Positions 1 through 11,548 of a DNA stretch of 64,000 nt are shown here, one piece after another (position 1 is the stretch's first letter; the number at the start of each line of letters is the position of its first letter). The translations under genes and the position numbers were made by a program. The notes below the pieces were generated by a model. It searched no databases. It was not told the origin of the DNA and saw only the letters and a list, made by a program, of their open reading frames with translations. Source of the stretch: Rutidosis leptorrhynchoides (lineage: Eukaryota; Streptophyta; Magnoliopsida; Asterales; Asteraceae); assembly GCF_046630445.1 (NCBI RefSeq), contig NC_092333.1, positions 518,501 to 582,500 of the forward strand, in the 5' to 3' direction.

Positions 1-965
1 AATTTGGTGCAGAACCCCGAGTGATTCTTTTCACACCTTTGGCATAGCTGCTTCTGATTGTTGTTGTTGTTGCGGTTATTATTGTTGTTGGGATGATTGT
101 TGTAGTTGCTGTTGTTGTTGTTGTTGTTGTTGGGCCGTTTGTTGTAGTTGCGATTGATGTTGCGATTGTTGTGATAATTGTTGCGATTATTGTTGTAATT
201 GCTGTTGTTGTTGTATTGGTGATTCTTATCACCGTTTTCCTCCCACTTTCTTTTGACTTGCTTTACATTGGCCTCTTCAGCAGTCTGTTCTTTAATTCTT
301 TCTTCAATCTGGTTCACGAGTTTGTGAGCCATTCTACATGCCTGTTGTATGGAGGCGGGCTCGTGTGAACTTATATCTTCTTGGATTCTTTCCGGTAATC
401 CTTTCACAAACGCGTCGATCTTCTCTTCCTCATCTTCGAATGCTCCCGGACACAATAGGCACAATTCTGTGAATCGTCTTTCGTACGTGGTAATATCAAA
501 TCTTTGGGTTCGTAACCCTCTAAGTTCTGTCTTGAGCTTATTGACCTCGGTTCTGGGACGGTACTTCTCGTTCATCAAGTGCTTGAATGCTGACCACGGT
601 AGTGCGTACGCATCGTCTTGTCCCACTTGCTCTAGATAGGTATTCCACCATGTTAACGCAGAACCTGTGAAGGTATGCGTAGCGTACTTCACTTTATCCT
701 CTTCAGTACACTTACTTATGGCAAACACCGATTCGACCTTCTCGGTCCACCGTTTCAATCCGATCGGTCCTTCGGTTCCATCAAATTCCAAAGGTTTGCA
801 GGCAGTGAATTCTTTGTAGGTGCATCCTACACGATTTCCTGTACTGCTAGATCCAAGGTTATTGTTGGTATGTAGCGCAGCCTGTACTGCGGCTATGTTT
901 GAAGCTAGAAAAGTACGAAATTCCTCTTCATTCATATTCACGGTGTGTCGAGTAGTCGGTGCCAT
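1..965 (-). CDS. gag of element A, partial
   Basis: The minus-strand frame opens at 965 with MAPTTRHTVNMNEEEF and stays open to the window edge, about 321 residues. It contains the plant Gypsy capsid pattern: CKPLEFDGTEGPIGLKRW, then a VKYATHTFTGSALTWWNTY block and the FKHLMNEKYRP segment. A long Asn-rich stretch (GTT/ATT triplets at about 60-215) follows. The start of a zinc knuckle, CQRCEKNHSGFC, lies at the edge. Gag packages element RNA into virus-like particles. Confidence 0.8.
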   Translation of the reverse strand, partial: MAPTTRHTVNMNEEEFRTFLASNIAAVQAALHTNNNLGSSSTGNRVGCTYKEFTACKPLEFDGTEGPIGLKRWTEKVESVFAISKCTEEDKVKYATHTFTGSALTWWNTYLEQVGQDDAYALPWSAFKHLMNEKYRPRTEVNKLKTELRGLRTQRFDITTYERRFTELCLLCPGAFEDEEEKIDAFVKGLPERIQEDISSHEPASIQQACRMAHKLVNQIEERIKEQTAEEANVKQVKRKWEENGDKNHQYNNNSNYNNNRNNYHNNRNINRNYNKRPNNNNNNNSNYNNHPNNNNNRNNNNNQKQLCQRCEKNHSGFCTK

Positions 966-1306
966 TTCCTTCAAAATAGTCAAATGGAACAAGTTAATCA
1001 TACAGAATATTAAGAGTAGTTAATAGTATTTCGTAGCATAATATGAACTCATTTATAAAAGCTTTTTCTTCATATTAGCATTTTATAAGTTTAAATTCGG
1101 GTAGTACCTGCCCGTTAAGTTCATACTTAGTAGCTAATATACAATTCAACTACTACAATTCTATATGAAAAACTGATTATAATAATATTTCGCGTTCAAA
1201 CTTATACACAATATTTTACAAACTTACAATACCGCTTATTTTACATATAGCATGAAATATAGCACACAATAAATTTGATACAAGATGGTTGTGAAGATAA
1301 TTCTAG

Positions 1307-1991
1307 CTAGTACACAAGTCGTTCAGCAAAGGCAATAAAGACACGTAATTCATACGTCCAGAAACAAGTCATGCATTCTGGTTTTACTAGGATTACTTCC
1401 CATCCTTGGTCTTGTGGAACATAACCGTTATGGCCGTTGATAAGACAGCGTGTTGTAACGTCGTCAAAGGGACGAGGGTTACGTAATGTCCAACAGTCCC
1501 GTAACAATCTAAAAACCTCATTTCTTACCCCAAATTACCGACTCCGTCACTTGGGGGAACGTTTTGTTTAATAGTTGTAGCCCGATGTTCTTGTTCTCAC
1601 TTTGGTGAGAAGCGAACATTACTAATCCGTAAGCATAACATGCTTCTTTATGTTGCATGTTAGCCGCTTTTTCTAAATCACGAAGTCCAATATTAGGATA
1701 TATTGAGTCAAAATAATTTCTTAACCCATTGCGTAAAATAGCATTTAGGTTCCCCGCAATATATGCGTCAAAGTAAACACATCGTAACTTATGGATTTCC
1801 CAATGTGATATCCCCCATCTTTCGAACGAAAGCCTTTTATAAACCAAGGCATTCTTGGAACGTTCTTCGAATGTCTTACAAACTGATCTCGCCTTAAATA
1901 GTTGTGTCGAAGAATTCTGACCGACTCTAGACAAGATTTCATCAATCATGTCTCCGGGTAGGTCTCTTAAAATATTGGGTTGTCTATCCAT
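1307..1991 (-). pseudogene. F-box-like ORF captured in element A
   Basis: The main frame (1518-1991, 157 aa) begins with an F-box-like segment: LPGDMIDEILSRVG, then a KARSVCKTFEERSKN helix and VYKRLSFERW. A middle part, with LEKAANMQHKEACYAYGLVMF, resembles the Sel1-like repeat of At2g35280-type plant F-box proteins. A further short frame (1307-1507) with TRCLINGHNGYVP and a CMTCFW cysteine pair looks like the C-terminal zone of the same type of protein. It lies between the acidic ORF and gag, inside the element, so it is best read as a host gene fragment carried by the retrotransposon. It appears broken. Family assignment is from motif memory. Confidence 0.55.
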
Positions 1992-2129
1992 TTTGTGTTT
2001 TTATACTGTAAAATAGACAAGAGTTAGATTCATAAAAAAAAATACTTATTAATACAAGCAATTTTTACATATATCATAAAGCATAAGCACACTATATTAC
2101 ATATATTACACCACACGAATACAACTATC

Positions 2130-2747
2130 TTATTCCGACTCGCTTGTTTCTTCTTCTTCTTCGGTTTTGGTTCGTTTTTCCAAGTTTCTAGGGATATATG
2201 ATGTTCCCCTAATACGAGCCGTCGTTATCCACATTGGTTTAGAAAAACCTGGTGGTTTAGAGTTTCCCGGGTCATTGTTACAACTTAAGGACTTCGGGGG
2301 TTGACGATACATATAAAGTTCATCGGGGTTGGAATTAGATTTCTCTATTTTTATGCCCTTTCCCTTATTATTTTCTTTTGCCTTTTTAAATTCAGTTGGG
2401 GTAATTTCTATAACATCATCGGAATTCTCGTCGGAATCCGATTCATCGGAGAATTGGTAATCCTCCCAATATTTTGCTTCCTTGGCGGAAACACCATTGA
2501 CCATAATTAACCTTGGTCGGTTGGTTGAGGATTTTCTTTTACTTAACCGTTTTATTATTTCCCCCACCGGTTCTATTTCTTCATCCGGTTCCGATTCTTC
2601 TTCCGGTTCCGATTCTTCTTCCGATTCCGACTCTTCTTCCGGTTCCTCTTCGGGAACTTGTGAATCAGTCCACGAATCATTCCAATTTACATTTGACTCT
2701 TCATTATTATTAGGTGAGTCAATGAGACTTGTTCTAGAGGTAGACAT
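2130..2747 (-). CDS. Acidic ORF of element A, function unknown
   Basis: A 205-residue ORF that is the first reading frame after the primer site and leader. It is low complexity: residues 30-65 are almost wholly E/S/P in a repeated EEESEPEEES pattern, followed by a K/R patch (IIKRLSKRKSS) and a second acidic stretch (DESDSDENSDD). The tail is again Glu-rich. No enzyme motif is visible. Similar acidic leaders occur as extra ORFs in plant Gypsy elements, so I take it as element-encoded, not a host gene. The mirror-strand frames over the repeat are shadows. Confidence 0.5.
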   Translation of the reverse strand: MSTSRTSLIDSPNNNEESNVNWNDSWTDSQVPEEEPEEESESEEESEPEEESEPDEEIEPVGEIIKRLSKRKSSTNRPRLIMVNGVSAKEAKYWEDYQFSDESDSDENSDDVIEITPTEFKKAKENNKGKGIKIEKSNSNPDELYMYRQPPKSLSCNNDPGNSKPPGFSKPMWITTARIRGTSYIPRNLEKRTKTEEEEETSESE

Positions 2748-2942
2748 CTATCACATAATATCAAACGCGTTAAGAGATTAATATATCACATAATATTCAC
2801 ATGTTAAAAATATATAGTTTCCAACAAAATTTGTTAAGCAATCATTTTTCAAGTAAACACGGTCGAAGTCCAGACTCACTAATGCATCCTAACAAACTCG
2901 ATAAGACACACTAATGTAAAATTCTGGTTCTCTAAGACCAAC

Positions 2943-2954
2943 GCTCGGATACCA
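2943..2954 (-). other. Primer binding site of element A
   Basis: The minus-strand sequence TGGTATCCGAGC lies two bases inside the LTR end. It differs by one base from TGGTATCAGAGC, the usual plant initiator-Met-tRNA complement, which is present intact in B and C. Its position fixes the inner LTR boundary and the minus orientation. Confidence 0.85.
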
Positions 2955-2956
2955 AC

Positions 2957-5900
2957 TGAAATGTCCCGTTCTTATTGATTAAAAACGTTTCATATTAATT
3001 GATTTCGTTGCGAGGTTTTGACCTCTATATGAGACGTTTTTCAAAGACTGCATTCATTTTAAAACAAACCATAACCTTTATTTCATCAATAAAGGTTTAA
3101 AAAGCTTTACGTAGATTATCAAATAATGATAATCTAAAATATCCTGTTTACACACGACCATTACATAATGGTTTACAATACAAATATGTTACAACAAAAT
3201 AAGTTTCTTGAATGCAGTTTTTACACAATATCATACAAGCATGGACTCCAAATCTCGTCCTTATTTAAGTATGCGACAGCGGAAGCTCTTAATAATCACC
3301 TGAGAATAAACATGCTTAAAACGTCAACAAAAATGTTGGTGAGTTATAGGTTTAACCTATATATATCAAATCGTAACAATAGACCACAAGATTTCATATT
3401 TCAATACACATCCCATACATAGAGATAAAAATCATTCATATGGTGAACACCCGGTAACCGACATTAACAAGATGCATATATAAGAATATCCCCATCATTC
3501 CGGGACACCCTTCGGATATGATATAAATTTCGAAGTACTAAAGCATCCGGTACTTTGGATGGGGTTTGTTAGGCCCAATAGATCTATCTTTAGGATTCGC
3601 GTCAATTAGGGTGTCTGTTCCCTAATTCTTAGATTACCAGACTTAATAAAAAGGGGCATATTCGATTTCGATAATTTAACCATAGAATGTAGTTTCACGT
3701 ACTTGTGTCTATTTTGTAAATCATTTATAAAACATGCATGTATTCTCATCCCAAAAATATTAGATTTTTAAAAGTGGGACTATAACTCACTTTCACAGAT
3801 TTTTACTTCGTCGGGAAGTAAGACTTGGCCACTGGTTGATTCACGAACCTATAACAATATATACATATATATCAAAGTATGTTCAAAATATATTTACAAC
3901 ACTTTTAATATATTTTGATGTTTTAAGTTTATTAAGTCAGCTGTCCTCGTTAGTAACCTACAACTAGTTGTCCACAGTTAGATGTACAGAAATAAATCGA
4001 TAAATATTATCTTGAATCAATCCACGACCCAGTGTATACGTATCTCAGTATTGATCACAACTCAAACTATATATATTTTGAAATCAACCTCAACCCTGTA
4101 TAGCTAACTCCAACATTCACATATAGTGTCTATGGTTGTTCCGAAATATATATAGATGTGTCGACATGATAGGTCGAAACATTGTATACGTGTCTATGGT
4201 ATCTCAAGATTACATAATATACAATACAAGTTGATTAAGTTATGGTTGGAATAGATTTGTTACCAAATTTCACGTAGCTAAAATGAGAAAAATTATCCAA
4301 TCTTGTTTTACCCATAACTTCTTCATTTTAAATCCGTTTTGAGTGAATCAAATTGCTATGGTTTCATATTGAACTCTATTTTATGAATCTAAACAGAAAA
4401 AGTATAGGTTTATAGTCTGAAAAATAAGTTACAAGTCGTTTTTGTAAAGGTAGTCATTTCAGTCGAAAGAACGACGTCTAGATGACCATTTTAGAAAACA
4501 TACTTCCACTTTGAGTTTAACCATAATTTTTGGATATAGTTTCATGTTCATAATAAAACTCATTTTCTCAGAATAACAACTTTTAAATCAAAGTTTATCA
4601 TAGTTTTTAATTAACTAACCCAAAACAGCCCGCGGTGTTACTACGACGGCGTAAATCCGGTTTTACGGTGTTTTTCGTGTTTCCAGGTTTTAAATCATTA
4701 AGTTAGCATATCATATAGATATAGAACATGTGTCTAGTTGATTTTAAAAGTTAAGTTAGAAGGATTAACTTTTGTTTGCGAACAAGTTTAGAATTAACTA
4801 AACTATGTTCTAGTGATTACAAGTTTAAATCTTCGAATAAGATAGCTTTATATGTATGAATCGAATGATGTTATGAACATCATTACTACCTTAAGTTCAT
4901 TGGATAAACCTACTGGAAAAGAGAAAAATAGATCTAGCTTCAACGGATCCTTGGATGGCTCGAAGTTCTTGAAGCAGAATCATGACACGAAAACAAGTTC
5001 AAGTAAGATCATCACTTGAAATAAGATTGTTATAGTTATAGAAATTGAACCAAAGTTTGAATATGATTATTACCTTGTATTAGAATAATAACCTACTGTA
5101 ATAAACAAAGATTTCTTGAGGTTGGATGATCACCTTACAAGATTGGAAGTGAGCTAGCAAACTTGAAAATATTCTTGATTTTATGTAACTAGAACTTGTA
5201 GAATTTATGAAGAACACTTAGAACTTGAAGATAGAACTTGAGAGAGATCAATTAGATGAAGAAAATTGAAGAATGAAAGTGTTTGTAGGTGTTTTTGGTC
5301 GTTGGTGTATGGATTAGATATAAAGGATATGTAATTTTGTTTTCATGTAAATAAGTCATGAATGATTACTCATATTTTTGTAATTTTATGAGATATTTCA
5401 TGCTAGTTGCCAAATTATGGTTCCCACATGTGTTAGGTGACTCACATGGGCTGCTAAGAGCTGATCATTGGAGTGTATATACCAATAGTACATACATCTA
5501 AAAGCTGTGTATTGTACGAGTACGAATACGGGTGCATACGAGTAGAATTGTTGATGAAACTGAACGAGGATGTAATTGTAAGCATTTTTGTTAAGTAGAA
5601 GTATTTTGATAAGTGTATTGAAGTCTTTCAAAAGTGTATAAATACATATTAAAACACTACATGTATATACATTTTAACTGAGTCGTTAAGTCATCGTTAG
5701 TCGTTACATGTAAGTGTTGTTTTGAAACCTTTAGGTTAACGATCTTGTTAAATGTTGTTAACCCAATGTTTATAATATCAAATGAGATTTTAAATTATTA
5801 TATTATCATGATATTATCATGTATGAATATCTCTTAATATGATATATATACATTAAATGTCTTTACAACGATAATCGTTACATATATGTCTCGTTTAAAA

Positions 5901-6205
5901 ATCATTAAGTTAGTAGTCTTGTTTTTACATATGTAGTTCATTGTTAATATACTTAATGATATGTTTACTTATCATAGTATCATTTTAACTATATATATAT
6001 CCATATATATGTCATCATATAGTTTTTACAAGTTTTAACGTTCGTGAATCACCGGTCAACTTGGGTGGTCAATTGTCTATATGAAACATATTTAAATTAA
6101 TCAAGTCTTAACAAGTTTGATTGCTTAACATGTTGGAAACATTTAATCATGTAAATATCAATCTCAATTAATATATATAAACAAGGAAAAGTTCGGGTCA
6201 CTACA
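2957..6205 (-). repeat. 5' LTR of element A (3,249 bp)
   Basis: On the minus strand it begins TGTAGTGACCCGAAC and ends TTTCA directly before the primer site, giving TG...CA ends. The stretch 3480-3660 is closely similar, in inverted coordinates, to 51,840-52,020 inside the LTR of element C. The stretch 3945-4215 matches interior sequence of elements C and D. No coding potential was found in it. Confidence 0.85.
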
Positions 6206-7450
6206 CATTAGTGAATCTAGACTACAACCGGATAGTTAATCATTGCATCCTGACTTGCATTTGCTATAGATAGCACTTACTTGACTACTTGTGCATATAT
6301 ACTTGAATCTTTCTTAGGTGAACTCCATAATGGTACCAAACTTTCGTCATACGAATCCGTATTCTGCCACTTTCTGGTAACACACGTAAATTCAAGATTC
6401 ATACGCGTAAGGATGACGACGACTTCATTAGTCACACTTGTTCGGGAACTCTGTCTCCCAGATTGTTATTTGCCACCGTTTCAACTTACTACCGGTGTCA
6501 CACCGTTGTTCCTTACTATCTACCACTTCTTGTTACTACTATCACTACTCCAGGTGAGTATCGTCATCAATACTTAACACTACGGTTGTGTACTATTCGT
6601 TATCATGATTCGTTACACTTCTCGCACCAAAATACATTATCGTTTGACTTGAACCGCATTGACGTGACCAATCATTTATACACTTCCCTCGGGGAACGCT
6701 TCTTTAGAGTTGCACTAATTCTTGCGATTAAATACGAGTCACGTTGGTGATGTCGCTATGCTTTGTTCATTTTAAAACTTCACGATTACACGAACCTGAA
6801 TCTATGGAGTAATGTGGGGATGGAGGTATGAGTTAGCGTAATATAACGACACTCGATCAACGTGGTTATATTATGATAAGTCATACCAAAGTTCTAATGA
6901 CTCGTGATGGTGATTGGACTCGATCAACCTAATCACCACCATGTGCCATGTACATGACTTCATTTTTCTTGTTTGAATATCCGAAAACTCCGAGAATGTT
7001 GATAACAACCATACCAGGGACACATCTTCGATTATTGTCGAACCATACCCATGCTTCCGAAGGAATGACAAATTCTTTCAACTTCAAACATATGTTACAC
7101 GTGTATACTATCTCGTTTTTGAACAGTTTTATCGACGAACTACAATATGCTTATTATGCTCACATCGAGATGGAAGCTTCTCTCGCTTTATACTCGTACT
7201 CCCATTTAAGGAAATCTTTATTCTAAATTCTTAATGGAGAGAGAGACTCTTCACGTTATACCAGTATTCGTCACGAGGGTGAATAGTCCTAAGGAACGTT
7301 TTTCAGAACCCGACAAGAAACATGCTCTAACGAACATTTTTGGAAACCGATAAATCTTCCGCGGCGCGAAATTCTTGAGAAACAGAAACTTGTTCCAACA
7401 AACATTTTCAAGTCCTAACAAACTTTTTTTTTCAAACATACCTTAATGAA

Positions 7451-7770
7451 ATGTACATCGTTTCGGATCGAGATCCTCGTTTCACTTCTAAATTTTGGAG
7501 TGCCTTACAAAAAGCCTCGGGACCACGTTTAGACATGAGTACAACACACCAATCACAAACCGACGGACCAAACAAACATACGATTCAAACCTTGGAAACC
7601 ATAATACGAGTTGTGTTATCAACTTCAAATTTACTTTAGAAAAGTTTTTGCCTTTAACTAAATTCTCTTACGACAAGGGTTATCATTCAAGTCTTAACGT
7701 CACACCTTTTGAAAACTTATGTGACCGGAAATGTCATTCTCCTTTTGTAGAACCAAGTAAATGATAATCA
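7451..7770 (+). pseudogene. Integrase remnant of element E
   Basis: Recognisable integrase core signature SDRDPRFTSKFWSALQ, then a degenerate TDG...TIQTLE stretch. This is followed by the YHSSLN...TPFE and DRKCHSPF block typical of Gypsy integrases. Sequence to about 8300 still resembles the C-terminal domain. It is broken, and no intact pol frame is present. Confidence 0.7.
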
Positions 7771-8354
7771 AGTCATCGGGCCCGAACTCATTCATGAAGT
7801 AACCGTTAAGATCGTTTCAATCCGAGAAAGGCTCGAGACGGCCCGTAGTCGCCAAAGGAGCTATGCCAATGTTAGATGTAAACCTTTCGAATTCCATGTG
7901 AGAAACCGCGTAACGTTAAAAGTCGCACCTTGAAAAGGTGTAGTCCGTTTCAGAAACATAGAAAGCTAAATCTGCGATATTTTTAATCCTTTTGAAATCT
8001 TGGGGCGTGTTGTGCCCGTTGCTTACCGTTTCGAACTTCCGACTCAAACAAATTCCGTTCATCCTACATTCTATGAATCAACTTACAGAAGTGTCTTGCG
8101 AAACAAGAACTTGTTATTCCTTTCGATGAACTTACTATCGATGACAAACTTCACTTCCTAGGAGGACCGGTTGAATTATAAATCGTGAAACCAAACTTTA
8201 AAACAACGTAAAATCCCAAATGTCAAGGTTCGTTGAAATACTCAAGGAAGTACCTTCACTTATTCGTAGAATCGGCAACACAACAGTTCGAAGAAGAAAC
8301 AACTACTACTTCCAACTAAATTTCGGGACGAAATTTCTTTTAAGGTGTAGGTAA

Positions 8355-10823
8355 TGTAACATCCCGCGTTTTTCCGATTAAATTTATTTTAACACCGTCT
8401 TTTTTTTTAAAAATAATATCTTTCGTTATTTAAATTCGTATTTTCCGTTGACTAACGTTCATAATATTCCCGTTATTTAATTATAACATCACTCGTTTAC
8501 TCGAGCGTTTTTAAAATATTCGTTTGGTTAATTCCCGTACCCGCTTTGAAACTTGAGGGACCGAACTTGCCAAGGGATCAAACTAGTTGACTAGGTCAAC
8601 TAGTCAATCCCACCACCACCACTCATTATCCACCACTTTCTTTTTCCATTTTCTTAACACTTTCACCATTTTCTCTCAAATCCTCTCAACAAAGATCATC
8701 ATCCAAATCCGAATCAAGAAGCAAACATCAAAACAAATTACATATTCGTGATCCTCTCTTCATCCTCTACATTTTGGTACCAATTTCATCTCGTTTGGGT
8801 AACATTTCTAAAACACTAAATTTCTCTAAATTCGTTATATATTCTTGAAATGGTGTTAGTTAGTGTCTATGGCTCGTGTATAACATGAATATATGTTTTG
8901 TTTGCTCGATTTGTTGTTTTGAGTAACTAGTTTGAACATTTGAAATGGGTTTGCTTAATCTTGCATTTTGGAAGATTAAATGTTGTTTGATTGTTAAAGT
9001 TCATGTTTTAATTGTGTTACTAGTATCACTAGCTTCGTTTTGATGCGTAGGTTGATTAAGAAAACTTCAAACACATGATTATTGATTTTTGTGAATTTTG
9101 GTTAGGGTTTGATAGACTTTGAAATGAACTTTTGATGCGTTGAATGCTTGTTAATGTTGTTAGTAAGTGTTTAGATGCAATGTATGCTTAATTACCTTCG
9201 AAACGGCATATCGTATGTGTAAATTGGATTCTCGAATCATAAAATACGTTTTACGAACTTGAAACTTTGAAGATAAACCTTTCTTGATCAATTGACGAGT
9301 TTTCGGTTATTGTAATTGATGTTTTTGCTTGGTGAAAGGTAGTTAATTGTATTCCTTGTCAAAAGACCTTTCCAATGATATAAGATGCGTATTCTAAGTG
9401 TTTACGGTTTGCGTTTTGTGCTAAATTGAATTTTGGATCAAGACTTGAACTTTTGAAACTGACCAGGTACCAGGCCACGCCTAATGTCGCGGCGCGACAC
9501 CTCTGGCCGCGGCGCGGCAATAGCCGTGTTTGGGTTCTGACCTACTTTGTCAAATTTCGAAAAATGTTTGCTATGCTACGCACCTCCGATTCACATGTAA
9601 CTTGTTCTAACATGCTTATATATGATTATATAACTTAGAAAAATTGTCGGATACCCGACCCGACCTCGTTGACTTTGAATTTGACCGAGTTTGACTTTTA
9701 GTCAAACTTAACCAAACGTTTATGCAATCGTTTTAACGTGCTTTTATACTTGATTCTTGCATGAAACTTGACAACGTGATTCACATGCTATATTATTCGA
9801 GTCATAACGAGCCATAGGACTAATTGAACACATTTCACCCGACCTTGTGTCGTAACCGGTTAATTGATACAACTTACTTGTTTAGGTCAAGGCTAAGCAA
9901 CTTTCATGCACACGTTTACTTTGTGAAGTACTTTTATACTCGCGCACTCGAGGTGAGATCATAGTCCCATCTTTCAAACAACTTTTATGCTTTAAACTAT
10001 GGGATGAGAAACATATACGTATCATACTTTTACACTTTGAACACAAGTACGAAAACGAACATTCCACGTACGAGTTTGAACAAAAAGCCTCAATTCAATT
10101 ATCATTCGTTACACTTGCAGGGTGTAAACGTGAACTTATATTATGTGATCACATGGGCTTGACGAGCCTCATTCGGACGGTTCGCTACCGTTAGCGGATG
10201 AAATATATTTTCGGGTCTAGTGTATGTTCTAACACTACGCAAAGGGTGCAAAACAGTTAAGTTTGATAATTGGGTGCCCGGGATACAAACAACAACTTTG
10301 GAATGCAAATGATTTTGATAATCATCTTATACTAAATCTTGTGGTTCAAATACAACGTTTACTAAAACACCTATGATTTCACCAACGTTTTTCGTTGACA
10401 GTTTTCTATATGTTTCTCAGGTTCATACTTGGCTATTTGATACATGCTTCCGCGTACACTCATACTTGCTTGGAGTCAAGCATACATGCATACACTCTGA
10501 TTTCTTGCTTGGGGTCAAGCATACATACATACATACGCTAGTGATAGCACCTTTGGATTCAAACATATCGTTTACATACTTACGCTATTTATAGCAACCG
10601 TGATTTTAAACTAATTATGTCGCAAGTTATCTCATTTATAATTTATACTTTTGCAAACTTAAAATTGTTGTCGAACGGTTTTGTAAACTAAACTTTGTAA
10701 GTTTGTACGTTTCAAATGAATGCGACATAATTTTGGTCAAACGTGTCTCATATAGGGACTACGACCACGTAACGGGACCTAAGTTAACGGCGCCGTCAAT
10801 GACGATTTTGTCGGGTCGTTACA
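8355..10823 (+). repeat. 3' LTR of element E (2,469 bp)
   Basis: Starts TGTAACATCCCGCG and ends GTCGGGTCGTTACA, TG...CA. It is collinear with the B LTR (39,715-42,075): both hold the GACTAGGTCAACTAGTCAA block, the CATCAAAACAAATTACATAT block, a GC-rich palindromic pair mid-LTR, and the end GGCGCCGTCAATGACG. No open frame of interest. Confidence 0.85.
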
Positions 10824-11548
10824 AAAATACAATCGAACCAATCACAGACAAGGCTCGAAAACAGTAAACGTTCCCTAATACTAACAAAGGGCCTAAGCTA
10901 ACTAAGCTTGATGCTTGAGCAACCGTAACTAAAATAAATACGGACCACAATCAAAAAACCAGAACCAATACAAAATCCAAATCTAAACAAACACTACAAA
11001 CATTAAAACGAACAAAAACTGCTCAAACAACTACCCGACAACCGCTTCACCTTTACCTTTACATTTCCGAGTCTTTATAATCGGCTTAACAACTATACCA
11101 TCAACCTTTAACCGATTAAATTTTCTTGGCTCCCCGATTTTCAATCGCATATGAAAGAAACTTTTGTCGAAGCGTTACAAATTCTAATACCCGGCACCAG
11201 AGTACTTAGCTCTAATGGCTAAGTTGTCTTTAATAATTTTGGATTGGAAAAGATCTATATAAAACCTTAAAAGAAAAATCGTTTGTTTGAAAATTTTTTA
11301 GGGAATCGATCCTTAATTGGAAAAAAGTAACCAAAGCAAATCAACGTGACAACATACATCTGGGTGGGTGGTTATCGAAACGATTTAGCCCACCGGGTCA
11401 ACCCGGAACCCATGTAATGTATATAAACTGGTTACCAATTGATAGATAACTAGTCGTACTTAACTAGTTAGTGGTAAGTGATAACCAATCAAGCAAACAA
11501 GATAGATAGATACAGTAGTATCGAACGATCGATAAATCATCGGTAAAG
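10824..11548. other. Gap between element E and aminoacylase gene
   Basis: No gene seen. A-rich sequence at 10,824-11,050 without recognisable repeats, then the promoter and 5' leader of the aminoacylase gene. If AAAAT at 10,824 is the target duplication of E, its partner lies outside the window. Confidence 0.4.
11420..11427 (+). promoter_or_regulatory. Probable TATA box of the aminoacylase gene
   Basis: TATATAAA lies about 120 bp before the start codon in a locally less AT-rich stretch. A start site near 11,455 would give a leader of about 95 bases. Position and sequence are the only evidence. Confidence 0.45.

Larger units (their letters stand above)
1..6205 (-). mobile_element. Ty3/Gypsy LTR retrotransposon A, partial (runs off left edge)
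   Basis: Read on the minus strand the order is LTR (6205 to 2957), Met-tRNA primer site, leader, acidic ORF, F-box-like ORF, then gag, which is still open at the window edge. The gag zinc-knuckle start and primer site place it in Ty3/Gypsy; the lineage within Gypsy is not resolved because pol lies outside the window. It sits inside element E: sequence to its right resumes at 6206 with the leader of a B/E-type element (compare 42,430). The expected 5-bp target duplication on the right would be CATTA (6206-6210), but its partner is outside the window. Age cannot be judged because only one LTR is visible. Confidence 0.88.
6206..10823 (+). mobile_element. Ty3/Gypsy element E, 3' portion (broken)
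   Basis: Decayed interior (6206-8354) followed by one complete LTR. The interior starts with leader sequence like that after the primer site of B (compare 42,437 on), then degraded pol with several breaks, then an inverted 19-bp motif and a polypurine-like stretch immediately before the LTR. Element A has entered it, so its 5' part lies beyond the left edge. It is related to B, but the two LTRs differ widely; E is clearly an older copy or a separate subfamily. Confidence 0.8.

Noticed and set aside
93-368. Plus-strand frame with a long Val/Ile-rich start
   Set aside because: It is the mirror of the Asn-rich part of the minus-strand gag of element A.
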